A stretch of 64,000 nucleotides of DNA from Arthrobacter sp. efr-133-TYG-118 (GTDB taxonomy: Bacteria > Actinomycetota > Actinomycetes > Actinomycetales > Micrococcaceae), in contig NZ_JARVRH010000020.1 in assembly GCF_030209755.1 (NCBI RefSeq), positions 62,001 to 126,000 on the forward strand, given 5' to 3'. The notes beneath the pieces are model-generated. The model had not been told where the DNA came from. It saw only the letters and a list, made by a program, of their open reading frames with translations, and made no database searches. Positions 7,347-14,781 of this stretch are shown here, in pieces. How positions within the stretch are numbered: the stretch's first letter is position 1; every line of letters begins with the position of its first letter. Made by a program: the position numbers and the translations under genes.

Positions 7347-8174
7347 CTAGCGCAGGGAGGGCTTGTCTAGGGCCAGGACGGCACGGATTTCCTCCATCAC
7401 CTGCTCCGGGTTGTTCCAGATCGTCTCGGGAGCGAAGCTCAGCACGTCAAAGCCACGCGCCTGCGCAGCGTTCAGGCGAGCCATGTCCTTTCTCCACGCC
7501 TCCCGGGAACTATGGAAGGCGTAGCCGTTGACTTCGACGATGAGCCGCCGGCCAATCAGAAAGTCGACGCGTCCCACGCCATGGATAGAGACCTGGCGGC
7601 GAAATGCCAGGCCTTCCGATTCGAACAGCAGACGGGCGCTGATCTCGGGTACGGATTCGGACAGGCCATCTGCCTTGGCCAGAAGCCTTCTCGCGTTCCC
7701 GTAGCAGTTGGCAGAGATCTCGCTTTCGAGTATTGCCCGCGGGATACCGAACTCTTGGATGGCCGATTGCGCAATCGAAATGGCGTCCACGGCCCGCAAG
7801 CAGGTCAGCGCGTGAATGACGGTGTCTTCCACGGAGGCCACCGGGACGGCGTTCTCCGGAGACAGGCGAAGACCGCCATGCCGGACGAAGCCCCTGCCCC
7901 GGCAGTGCCGCGTGGACAGATGCACACGTTCGGGCTTGTCTTTGATCCACAGACCGTAGCGAATTGCGGCACTGGCACAGGTCAGCTGCCCGTTGTTGAG
8001 AATGGCCGTGAGGTATTCCGTATCCGCTGACGGGAGGGCCCATATCCCTTTTCGTGGTTGGTGTGCCCCGGCGGCGGCCAGCTTGCGGATGGCTGAGGGC
8101 GCATAGCCGTTGGCGCGCAGCAGACCTACCCGAGCGACACCGCCCACTGAGACCAGGTATTCCAAAGCATCCAT
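7347..8174 (-). CDS. DUF559 (VSR-like) nuclease-fold protein with AbiEi-like N-terminus
   Basis: A 275-residue protein. Residues ~1-50 look like the winged-helix region of AbiEi-type antitoxin proteins (VARVGLLRANGYAPSAIRKL, then RKGIWALP). Residues ~180-270 match DUF559, related to very-short-patch-repair endonucleases of the PD-(D/E)XK fold: D204 in RVDFLIG, E214/N216 in LIVEVNG, H221, and the C-terminal GFDVLSFAPETIWNNP. The catalytic-type residues look intact, so DNA cleavage is possible but unproven. No partner toxin gene is adjacent. The gene is bracketed by repeat copies 2 and 3, 50 and 68 bases away. Confidence 0.75.
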   Translation of the reverse strand: MDALEYLVSVGGVARVGLLRANGYAPSAIRKLAAAGAHQPRKGIWALPSADTEYLTAILNNGQLTCASAAIRYGLWIKDKPERVHLSTRHCRGRGFVRHGGLRLSPENAVPVASVEDTVIHALTCLRAVDAISIAQSAIQEFGIPRAILESEISANCYGNARRLLAKADGLSESVPEISARLLFESEGLAFRRQVSIHGVGRVDFLIGRRLIVEVNGYAFHSSREAWRKDMARLNAAQARGFDVLSFAPETIWNNPEQVMEEIRAVLALDKPSLR

Positions 8175-8242
8175 GGATCCAGCTAGTCACGATGTTGGGG
8201 CTGACGCGCCAAGGAATGTGGCGTATGTGGATGAGTTGGCCG

Positions 8243-8339
8243 ACATTTTGCTGGATCATCCCCGGCTTAGCTTCCGCCCATGCCCGGAAAATGGGGGCAC
8301 ACCGTCCGCATGGCCAGAATGATCCGGCAGGATCCGTCG
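8243..8339 (+). repeat. ~97-bp palindromic repeat, copy 3
   Basis: ATTTTGCTGGATCATC at 8245-8260 faces ATGATCCGGCAGGAT at 8319-8333, a diverged version of the arms in copies 1 and 2. AC precedes it and CCGTCG follows. It lies between the start of the DUF559 gene and the GTG of the YbdK-type ligase, so it probably overlaps their promoters. Confidence 0.8.
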
Positions 8340-8398
8340 GGCGGGCCGCAAAAATCCCGCTCTGTCTCGGCGAGGCTGCCATGGCGCACAATTGATCC

Positions 8399-9643
8399 GT
8401 GCGCACTTTTGGTGTGGAAGAGGAATTACTGATCGTCGATCCCGTGACCGGTGAGCCGCTCGCGCTTGCCGACGCGCTCCTTTCGGGCCCCGCTCAAGAT
8501 GGCCCCGCCCAAGATGGCCCCGAAACCGGTCCTACCCTTGAGGAGATCGACGGCCCCGATACCGGCTTGAGCCACGAACTCAAGCTTGAACAGATCGAAA
8601 CCCAGACCCGGCCATGCCGCAGCTACGCCGAGCTCCTGCACCAGATCCGCAGGGCGCGGGGCCTCGCGAGCCATGCTGCTCGGCGCCACGGCGCAAGGAT
8701 CGCCGCGTTGGCCACCTCGCCAGTGGACGCCGCTTTGCACACCACTCCGGATCCCCGGTACGCCATCATGCTCGAACGCTTCGGCATCACGGCGCACGAA
8801 CAGCTCACGTGCGGATTCCACGTACACACTTCGATCGAGTCCCCCGAGGAAGGCGTGATGGTCCTGGACCGCATCCGGGACAAGCTCGCTGTCTTCACCG
8901 CCATCAGTGCCAATTCGCCCTACTGGCGCGGCCTGGCTACCGGTTTTGAGAGCTACCGGACGCAGGCATGGAACCGCTGGCCTTCGTCGGGGCCATCAGC
9001 TATCTTCGGTTCCTTGGCTGCTTACCGGCGGGTTGTCAGGAGGCTCATCGAAACGGGAGTGTTGCTGGACGAGGGGATGGTTTACTTCGACGCCAGGCTG
9101 TCCCGGCACGTTCCCACGGTAGAGGTGCGGGTGGCCGATGTCTGCCTACGGGCCGAGGACGCGGCGCTCATCGCGGTGCTCGTCAGGGCCTTGGTTGAGA
9201 CTTCCGTTCGTGAGTACCATGCCGGAATAGAGCCGGCGGCCGTGCCCACGGCGCTTTTGCGGATGGCGTCCTGGCAGGCAAGCAACTTCGGACTCCGCAG
9301 CGAACTGCTGGACTTTGGAACCTTCCGCCCGGAGCCCGCCGCGGACGTCGTCTGGTCGTTGGTGGAGTACCTGGAACCTGTGCTCTACGAACAGGGTGAA
9401 TTCGACCTGGTTCAAGCCGGCGTGGCAGCCATCCTGGGCCGTGGCAACGGCGCCATCGAACAGCGTGGTGTTGCCGAGCGCTGGAGCGAGAGCAACGGAG
9501 GCGCGCCCGACGCCGCCGGGTTGGCCGCCGTCGTCGAGCACGCCGTTCAGATCACGATGCGCTCAGAGAGGGACGAGAGCGACACCAAGCCGCAACCCGT
9601 CCTCACCTGGGTGCGCCAGGACTGGCGAGAAGCTCCGGGTTAA
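8399..9643 (+). CDS. YbdK-type carboxylate-amine ligase (glutamate-cysteine ligase family 2)
   Basis: A 414-residue ATP-grasp-like ligase of the GCS2 family. It starts GTG with the family's typical RTFGVEEELLIVDP, and has HELKLEQIETQT, TCGFHVHTSI and PTVEVRVADVC motifs. Members such as YbdK show weak gamma-glutamylcysteine synthetase activity; the actinobacterial role (mycothiol-producing cells lack glutathione) is not settled. A small in-frame duplication (PAQDGPAQDGPE) sits in the variable loop near residue 31. The upstream 55 bases follow directly on repeat copy 3. It converges on metZ with a 12-base gap. Confidence 0.85.
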   Translation: MRTFGVEEELLIVDPVTGEPLALADALLSGPAQDGPAQDGPETGPTLEEIDGPDTGLSHELKLEQIETQTRPCRSYAELLHQIRRARGLASHAARRHGARIAALATSPVDAALHTTPDPRYAIMLERFGITAHEQLTCGFHVHTSIESPEEGVMVLDRIRDKLAVFTAISANSPYWRGLATGFESYRTQAWNRWPSSGPSAIFGSLAAYRRVVRRLIETGVLLDEGMVYFDARLSRHVPTVEVRVADVCLRAEDAALIAVLVRALVETSVREYHAGIEPAAVPTALLRMASWQASNFGLRSELLDFGTFRPEPAADVVWSLVEYLEPVLYEQGEFDLVQAGVAAILGRGNGAIEQRGVAERWSESNGGAPDAAGLAAVVEHAVQITMRSERDESDTKPQPVLTWVRQDWREAPG

Positions 9644-9655
9644 CCCGGCGCCCGT

Positions 9656-10864
9656 CTAGACCTGCTTGAGGGCCCGCTCCAGGTCCCCAATGAGGTCGTC
9701 CACATCCTCCAGCCCCACCGAAAGCCGCACGACGCCGTCGCTCAGGCCAATGGCCGCGCGGCCTTCCGGGCCCATGGCGCGGTGCGTGGTGGTGGCGGGG
9801 TGGGTGATGAGGGACTTGGAGTCGCCCAGGTTGTTCGAGATGTCGATGACGGCGAGCCCGTCCAGCAGTGCGAAGGCGGCTTCTTTCGCCGATCGCCCCG
9901 CAGAGGGGAGCAGCTCAAAGGTGAGCACGGTTCCGCCGGCCTTCATTTGCTTCGCGGCCAGCTCGTACTGCGGGTGCGACTTCAGCAGAGGGTATTTGAC
10001 CCAACTGATGGCCGGCTGTTCCTCAAGCCATTCGGCGATCCGCAACGCAGACGCCGAGGAGTGATTGACGCGCAGCGCCATGGTCTCCAAGCCTTTGGTC
10101 AGGACCCAGGCGTTAAACGCTGAAAGCGAGGGGCCGGTGTGCCGCATGAGCTGCTTGACGGGACCGTCGATGAACTCCTTGGTGCCCAGGATCGCTCCGC
10201 CCAGGACCCGGCCTTGGCCATCGATGTGCTTGGTGCCCGAGTAGACGATCACGTCTGCGCCGAGATCGCCGCAGCGCTGCAGCAGGGGAGTGGCAAAGAC
10301 GTTGTCGACGACGACGGTGGCGCCGGCCGCGTGCGCGAGCTCGCTCACCGCGGCGATGTCCACGATTTCCTGCATGGGGTTCGACGGCGACTCGAAGAAC
10401 ACTGCCGTTGTCGGCTCGGACAACGCGGCACGCCATTGGTCCAGGTCCGGTCCGTCGACGAAGACGGTCTCGACGCCCCAGCGCGGCAGGATCTCGTTGA
10501 GGATCACGAAACAGGAACCGAAGAGCGAGCGGGCGGCAACCACGCGGTCACCTGCAGCCAGCAACGCACCGAGGGCGGTGAAGACAGCGGACATGCCCGA
10601 CGCCGTCGCGAAGCACGCCTCGGTGCCTTCGAGCAGGCGGAGTCGTTCCTGGAAGGTGGCTACGGAGGGGTTGCCGTAACGGGAGTAGACAAAGCGTTCG
10701 TCCTCGCCCGTGAACGCGCGCTCCGCGGCTGCGGCGGATTCGTAGACGAAGCCGGAGTTCAGGAAGACGGCCTCGGACGTTTCTTGGAAGTTGGTGCGGT
10801 CAAGGCCGCCGCGGACTGCCTGGGTGTCAGGGCTCCAGCCGGCGGCGTCAGGATTGAAAGTCAC
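9656..10864 (-). CDS. metZ: O-succinylhomoserine sulfhydrylase (MetZ)
   Basis: A 402-residue Cys/Met metabolism PLP enzyme that makes homocysteine directly from O-succinylhomoserine and sulfide in methionine synthesis. The PLP lysine is in VYSGTKHIDGQGRV (K212), with SRYGNPSVAT, ATASGMSAVFTAL and VVDNVFATPLLQ motifs typical of MetZ; length fits. Discrimination from cystathionine gamma-synthase or MetY is by overall pattern and not certain. It is the last gene of a DUF1737-rhodanese-metZ operon under a SAM-IV riboswitch, which strongly supports a methionine role; start and preceding stop abut. Confidence 0.88.
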   Translation of the reverse strand: MTFNPDAAGWSPDTQAVRGGLDRTNFQETSEAVFLNSGFVYESAAAAERAFTGEDERFVYSRYGNPSVATFQERLRLLEGTEACFATASGMSAVFTALGALLAAGDRVVAARSLFGSCFVILNEILPRWGVETVFVDGPDLDQWRAALSEPTTAVFFESPSNPMQEIVDIAAVSELAHAAGATVVVDNVFATPLLQRCGDLGADVIVYSGTKHIDGQGRVLGGAILGTKEFIDGPVKQLMRHTGPSLSAFNAWVLTKGLETMALRVNHSSASALRIAEWLEEQPAISWVKYPLLKSHPQYELAAKQMKAGGTVLTFELLPSAGRSAKEAAFALLDGLAVIDISNNLGDSKSLITHPATTTHRAMGPEGRAAIGLSDGVVRLSVGLEDVDDLIGDLERALKQV

Positions 10865-11275
10865 TTAGATGTTCCCCAGGTTCGTCGGAAGTCCACGGTT
10901 TTTCCAGCCGTTCACGGTTCGCTCACCGTAGCGGTCCGGCTCGCCCTCAAAGCCCTCAAGGACATTGTACGAGGTGTAGCCAGCCTGCGTTGCGGCGATG
11001 GCGGCAGCGATGGAACGCTGGCCGGAGCGGCAGAGGAAGACGAGTTCGGTGCCATCCGCTTCCGGAGCCTGCTGCGTCAGCTGTTCGATGAAACGTGTGT
11101 TGGGGATCCCGCCGGCAAGGTTCCACTGGATGAACAGGGGATCGTTTTCAGTGGCTTTGGTGTCGGGGATGCCAATGTGTGCCCACTCGCCTTCGGTACG
11201 GACGTCCACCAGGATGGCGCCCTGCTCCAGTTTGGCCCAGGCGTCGTGCGGGCTGAGGTCGCCTGCGTAGCTCAT
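10865..11275 (-). CDS. Rhodanese-domain sulfurtransferase
   Basis: A 136-residue single-domain rhodanese. The active-site loop FLCRSGQRS contains the sulfane-accepting cysteine (C82), and ILVDVRTEGEWAHIGIP is the usual N-terminal CH2A-type strand. It probably carries persulfide sulfur in the methionine/cysteine pathway, given that it lies between DUF1737 and metZ. Its ATG overlaps the DUF1737 stop by four bases and its stop abuts the metZ start, so the three are co-translated. Confidence 0.88.
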   Translation of the reverse strand: MSYAGDLSPHDAWAKLEQGAILVDVRTEGEWAHIGIPDTKATENDPLFIQWNLAGGIPNTRFIEQLTQQAPEADGTELVFLCRSGQRSIAAAIAATQAGYTSYNVLEGFEGEPDRYGERTVNGWKNRGLPTNLGNI

Positions 11276-11529
11276 GCGTGGCCCTCGCCGTCGAACTCTT
11301 CGTCAAGCTGGTCCACGGCATTGGCAACTGCTGCGTCCGCGCTGGCGATCGCCGCGGGGAGGACGATGGCCTGCGCCACAATCACGTCACTGCCGTTGAA
11401 GGTCGCGGCCGGGCTGCCGTGCAGCACGTATCCCTCCGCGAGCGCGGTGGAGATCCGCTCGCAGAATTCCTTGGTGTCAGGGCCCGTGATGAGACGGTAG
11501 GAGAGTTTTTCTTCGGTGGGTTCAGGCAT
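11272..11529 (-). CDS. DUF1737 domain protein
   Basis: An 85-residue protein with the compact DUF1737 pattern: YRLITGPDTKEFCERIS, then EGYVLHGSPAATFNGSDVIV and AQAIVLP. Family function is unknown. It is the first gene after the SAM-IV riboswitch, with GAGGAG just upstream of the ATG (spacing about 6), so it is part of the methionine-regulated operon. The acidic C-terminus (QLDEEFDGEG) is a local variation. Confidence 0.8.
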   Translation of the reverse strand: MPEPTEEKLSYRLITGPDTKEFCERISTALAEGYVLHGSPAATFNGSDVIVAQAIVLPAAIASADAAVANAVDQLDEEFDGEGHA

Positions 11530-11544
11530 TGGTGCTCCTCAGTC

Positions 11545-11656
11545 ACGCTTGCAGTTCGAAAGTGTCGATACGCCGAGTAGTCACCTGAGGCACCCCGCCG
11601 GAGAGAGGGTTGCCGACCAGCAAGTCAGGGCTTCGCGCTGGTGCTCATTACTCAAG
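11545..11656 (-). promoter_or_regulatory. SAM-IV riboswitch
   Basis: On the minus strand the segment reads GAGTAATGAGCACCAGCG, then AAGCCCTGACTTGCTGG, CGGCAACCCTCT, GGCGGGGTGCCTCAGGTGA and CTACTC, closely following the actinobacterial SAM-IV aptamer (ATGAG...CCAGC...AGCCC...CTTGCTGG.CGGCAACCCTC...GGGGTGC). GAGTA and TACTC close P1. It precedes the DUF1737-rhodanese-metZ operon and would lower expression when S-adenosylmethionine is plentiful. The 3' pseudoknot boundary is approximate. Confidence 0.88.
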
Positions 11657-11657
11657 A

Positions 11658-11700
11658 AGAAAATAACATCCACGACGGCGGCCTGCACCACCGGCCGTCG
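11658..11700 (-). terminator. Rho-independent terminator
   Basis: On the minus strand CGACGGC and GCCGTCG (arms at 11694-11700 and 11673-11679) enclose a ~14-base loop and are followed by TTATTTTCTTCTT. It would end the upstream hypothetical gene (11756-12115) and insulate the SAM-IV riboswitch. Confidence 0.6.
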
Positions 11701-11755
11701 TCATGTTCCGTAACCGGGCGGCAGTCAGGCTTGTGAAGGCTGGGAGCCGGTAGCC

Positions 11756-12115
11756 TTAGGCCTCGGTTTCATTGGGCAACGGTTCCAGGCTCGCCTGGAT
11801 CCGGGGTGGAATGGAGTCAAACCGCGACGCTACTCCTGTGGGGGAGTGATGAAAAGTGGAACCTTGATGCTTCCGGATTTCCAGCAACTCGTGTACGGAT
11901 ATCCCGGTGGCCGTGGCGAGCGCATGCAGCGAGAGGCTGTTGTGATGAGCCAAGGCAAAAACCACGCCCGACAGGGCTTCGAAACCTTCTGTCTCGTAGA
12001 TTTCCTTCACCAAGTTGGACATACCGTTCGCATCATCGATTGATCCCGCTGACGCACCAGTCGCCATGGCCGTCAGCGACCATGCAGCAGAGTCGGGGCT
12101 GATGTAGATGCTCAT
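11756..12115 (-). CDS. Hypothetical protein divergent from the Lrp regulator
   Basis: A 119-residue protein that I do not recognise. The middle (about 33-85) is predicted helical and contains SLHALATATGISVHELLEIR, which resembles a helix-turn-helix; the C-terminus is Pro/Ser-rich. The start at 12115 is weakly supported and the ATG giving MSNLVKEIYE (residue 32) is an alternative. It is divergent from the AsnC/Lrp gene with 55 bases between starts, so they may share control, and a terminator follows its stop. Confidence 0.5.
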   Translation of the reverse strand: MSIYISPDSAAWSLTAMATGASAGSIDDANGMSNLVKEIYETEGFEALSGVVFALAHHNSLSLHALATATGISVHELLEIRKHQGSTFHHSPTGVASRFDSIPPRIQASLEPLPNETEA

Positions 12116-12170
12116 GTCGATACCCTACGGACTCAGGCCCGCTGGGGGAATGGGCGATACGTTTATCTTT

Positions 12171-12602
12171 ATGGCAGCACTCACCGACCTTGACCGTCAG
12201 CTCCTCTCCGCCCTGCGGGAGGACGGCAGGGCCTCCGTGGCGAGCCTCGCGCGTAGGCTGGGCGTCGCCAGGGCAACCGTGAATAGCCGGCTCGAGCGTC
12301 TTGTCTCCTCCGGAACCATCGTTGGTTTCACTGCGAGGGTGCGCGACGAGGTCGATCCACTTGCGATTAGAGCAATTGCGCTCATCGCCGTGGAGGGAAG
12401 ATCGGCCGACAAGGTTATTCGCCAGCTCAGGGGACTTCCGGAGATTTGGGCGCTGCACACCACCAACGGCGGATGGGACCTCGTGGCCGAGCTACGCACG
12501 GAAAGCCTCAGCGACTTTGACCAGGTACTCGGGAGGATCCGCGGCATCGAGGGGATCGTCAATAGTGAGACGAGCCTGTTGCTCAGCTCCGTCCTGCGGT
12601 AG
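12171..12602 (+). CDS. Lrp/AsnC family transcriptional regulator
   Basis: A 143-residue regulator with the N-terminal winged helix (LTDLDRQLLSALREDGRASV, then LARRLGVARATVNSRLERL) and a C-terminal RAM ligand-binding domain (about 65-140). Lrp-type proteins sense amino acids and form octamers. It lies directly upstream of, and in the same direction as, an ornithine-cyclodeaminase-like gene, so amino-acid catabolism is its likely target. The ATG at 12171 aligns with the family start; upstream in-frame starts would add unrelated residues. Confidence 0.88.
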   Translation: MAALTDLDRQLLSALREDGRASVASLARRLGVARATVNSRLERLVSSGTIVGFTARVRDEVDPLAIRAIALIAVEGRSADKVIRQLRGLPEIWALHTTNGGWDLVAELRTESLSDFDQVLGRIRGIEGIVNSETSLLLSSVLR

Positions 12603-12667
12603 TCGCCCGCATTACGGCGACTCGCGTGTGAGCACTATGTAAACGTGGGTTCGTCATTTTGCACGGA

Positions 12668-12680
12668 TTTTCAATGAAAA
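12668..12680. promoter_or_regulatory. Palindrome, candidate Lrp site upstream of the cyclodeaminase gene
   Basis: TTTTCA (12668-12673) and TGAAAA (12675-12680) form a 13-bp palindrome in an unusually AT-rich patch 82 bases before the ocd start. A/T-rich imperfect palindromes are typical of Lrp sites and the Lrp gene is immediately upstream. The rest of the 159-bp gap shows only the ocd SD (GGAAAGGAG). Confidence 0.45.
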
Positions 12681-12761
12681 GTACATACTTTGGTAATTGT
12701 GGATGCATATCGCCGCTCCGTAGCCTCGTAGCAACAGTGCTTATAAGGGAAAGGAGCGCAC

Positions 12762-13793
12762 ATGACGCGCTTTGTCGATGTCCGCAATATGGTTCGCTGG
12801 ACGGCCGGGCGGGGTCCGGAGACCATCATCTCGGGGATGATTCAGTACTTGGAAGACGACTTCCGGCGGTGGGAGTCTTTTGACAAGACTCCGCGGGTGG
12901 CAAGTCACACGCCATTTGGGGTCATCGAGCTGATGCCCACCAGCGACCAGGAAACATACGGCTTCAAGTATGTAAATGGACACCCTTCGAATCCAGCGCG
13001 TGGCTTCCAGACCGTGACAGCTTTCGGTGTCCTGTCCGACGTCCACAACGGCTACCCGACGTTCCTTGCAGAAATGACGGTGCTGACAGCGCTGCGAACG
13101 GCGGCCACGTCCGGGATGGTCGCAAAGAAACTCGCGCGCCCCGATGCCCGAATCATGGCGATGATCGGAACCGGAACCCAATCGGAGTTTCAGGCCCTGG
13201 CCTTCCGGGCGTCCCTGGGCATAAACAGTGTCAGGATCTGGGACACGGATCCGGCGGCCATGGAGAAGTTCGTCCGGAACATGGCTCCGCTCGGCTTCGA
13301 CATCACCATCGCGGGCTCGGCGGCTGACGCAGTGGAGGGCGCCGACATCATCACCACGTGCACGGCGGACAAAGCCAATGCCACTATCCTGACGGCAGAC
13401 CAGGTTTCGCCCGGTGTCCACATCAACGCGATCGGTGGCGATTGCCCAGGGAAGACCGAACTCGACTCTGCCATCCTGCGCCTCGGCGATGTCTTTGTGG
13501 AATTCGATCCCCAGACGCGGATCGAAGGCGAAATCCAGCAAATGTCCGCCGATTTCCCCGTCACGGAATTCTGGCAGGTCCTGGGCGGGCACGCTCCGGG
13601 CCGGACCTCCAAGGACCAGATCACCATATTTGATTCCGTGGGCTTTGCGATCGAGGACTTTTCCGCCTTGCGTTACCTCCGCGATGCCGTTGAGGGTTCG
13701 GAATTCTTCGAGGAGATCGACCTCGTCGCGAACCCTGATGACCCCAAGGATCTCTTCGGTCTGGTGCGGGCGCTTTCTCCGATCGGATCCTGA
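12762..13793 (+). CDS. Ornithine cyclodeaminase / mu-crystallin family protein
   Basis: A 343-residue NAD-binding enzyme of the ornithine cyclodeaminase family, which converts ornithine to proline with release of ammonia, or reduces related imino acids. The Rossmann motif MAMIGTGTQSEFQALAF (about 127-143), the upstream TALRTAATSG phosphate/ligand loop and INAIGGDCPGKTEL match the ornithine cyclodeaminase subgroup rather than alanine dehydrogenase-like members. An SD (AAAGGAG) precedes the ATG by 5-6 bases. An Lrp gene is directly upstream and a strong terminator follows. The precise substrate is inferred. Confidence 0.85.
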   Translation: MTRFVDVRNMVRWTAGRGPETIISGMIQYLEDDFRRWESFDKTPRVASHTPFGVIELMPTSDQETYGFKYVNGHPSNPARGFQTVTAFGVLSDVHNGYPTFLAEMTVLTALRTAATSGMVAKKLARPDARIMAMIGTGTQSEFQALAFRASLGINSVRIWDTDPAAMEKFVRNMAPLGFDITIAGSAADAVEGADIITTCTADKANATILTADQVSPGVHINAIGGDCPGKTELDSAILRLGDVFVEFDPQTRIEGEIQQMSADFPVTEFWQVLGGHAPGRTSKDQITIFDSVGFAIEDFSALRYLRDAVEGSEFFEEIDLVANPDDPKDLFGLVRALSPIGS

Positions 13794-13796
13794 AGC

Positions 13797-13836
13797 CTGG
13801 TGCGCCGGCCCCAGAACCGGCGCACCAGACGTTTTT
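13797..13836 (+). terminator. Rho-independent terminator after ocd
   Basis: CTGGTGCGCCGG (13797-13808) and CCGGCGCACCAG (13817-13828) form a perfect 12-bp GC-rich stem with an 8-base loop, followed by ACGTTTTT. It lies directly after the ocd stop and 20 bases from the convergent cupin gene. Confidence 0.92.
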
Positions 13837-13855
13837 AGCCGGCCATCGGGCCGCG

Positions 13856-14383
13856 CTATATGGCCGCCAGGCGCAGGATCAGCTCGGCATGCCCGGGGAA
13901 CCTCAAAACGAGCGACTCGATGTCCCGTGCCGTCGGTTTCGCGGAGTCCGATCTCTCGTATCCCGGTGAGAGGCTGCAGCTGACCAAGGCGAACCCCGGA
14001 CCGGCCAACTCGGCACCGAACCAGGTGGAGTTCGGGGCAACTGCCTGCAACGTTTCGCCGGCCTCCGGATCCGACCCCAACACGGCCTCGGAATAACCAA
14101 AGTCCTGATGTCCAAGCTCCCGGGAGAAGGTATGCAGCCTGATTGCCGTCCCCACGTGGAAGAACCAGAGTTCATCCTGCTTGAGGGCGTGCAACTGGAG
14201 GAACTCCCCGGCCTGAAGCAGGTACCAGTTGGAGCTGTAGAGCGGATGGTCGACGCCGAAGCGCGGAGGCAGCGCCGAACCGGCTATGTCCTCGTTGCTT
14301 GCCAGAGCGGGCGCGAACCAGCCGCCCACGATAGCGGGGGACATGTCCAACCGTTTGATCCAGTCCTCAGCGGCGGCGGTCAT
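13856..14383 (-). CDS. DUF985/Cupin_5 family protein
   Basis: A 175-residue protein of the cupin superfamily. WYLLQAGEFLQLHALKQDEL is the typical first half of the DUF985 beta-barrel, followed by WFFHVGTAIRLH and VAPNSTWFGAEL. Members bind small ligands or metals but no reaction is generally established. The ATG overlaps the PAS gene stop by four bases, making it the third gene of a GMC oxidoreductase-PAS-cupin operon. Confidence 0.8.
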   Translation of the reverse strand: MTAAAEDWIKRLDMSPAIVGGWFAPALASNEDIAGSALPPRFGVDHPLYSSNWYLLQAGEFLQLHALKQDELWFFHVGTAIRLHTFSRELGHQDFGYSEAVLGSDPEAGETLQAVAPNSTWFGAELAGPGFALVSCSLSPGYERSDSAKPTARDIESLVLRFPGHAELILRLAAI

Positions 14384-14781
14384 GTGACCGGATCCTTCAG
14401 TGAGAAGCAGACTGTGATCCCGATGATTTCCTTGCCCCCCAGGGCACGCAACAACCCTTTTTGGGTCACGATGTCCACATTCACCATGCCGCCCTCCTTG
14501 CTGGGGACGGCGATGGTTTCGTGGAAGTTGAGCAGCGGCTTTCCGCTTGCCATCACTTCCTTGTCGTGGGCGACGTGCTCCGCGCGCGAGTCCTGGTGTC
14601 CGATCAGCTCCGACTTGCTCATGCCCACCAGGTCCGCGAAGTTCTGGTTGACCCACAGAAAGACCGAATTCGCGTCCTTCACCACCCAGTACACGCCGTC
14701 CTGCCGGTCCAACACATCGGCGACGCTCATAGGCGGAACTGTGGGAAGGAGCGCCGGGTCCAGCGCAGGGGCGACGGTCAC
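14380..14781 (-). CDS. Stand-alone PAS domain protein
   Basis: A 133-residue protein that is almost entirely one PAS domain: VYWVVKDANSVFLWVNQNF, then VGMSKSELIGHQDS and GMVNVDIVTQKGLL. There is no kinase, cyclase or DNA-binding output. It starts at GTG overlapping the stop of the GMC oxidoreductase (GTGA), and its own stop overlaps the cupin start, so stoichiometric production with those proteins is likely. It may bind flavin, haem or a small molecule; the ligand is unknown. Confidence 0.8.
   Translation of the reverse strand: MTVAPALDPALLPTVPPMSVADVLDRQDGVYWVVKDANSVFLWVNQNFADLVGMSKSELIGHQDSRAEHVAHDKEVMASGKPLLNFHETIAVPSKEGGMVNVDIVTQKGLLRALGGKEIIGITVCFSLKDPVT

Noticed and set aside
7347..8174. 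Calling the DUF559 gene part of an AbiEi/AbiEii toxin-antitoxin pair
   Set aside because: Only the N-terminus resembles AbiEi, and no nucleotidyltransferase-type AbiEii toxin gene adjoins it.
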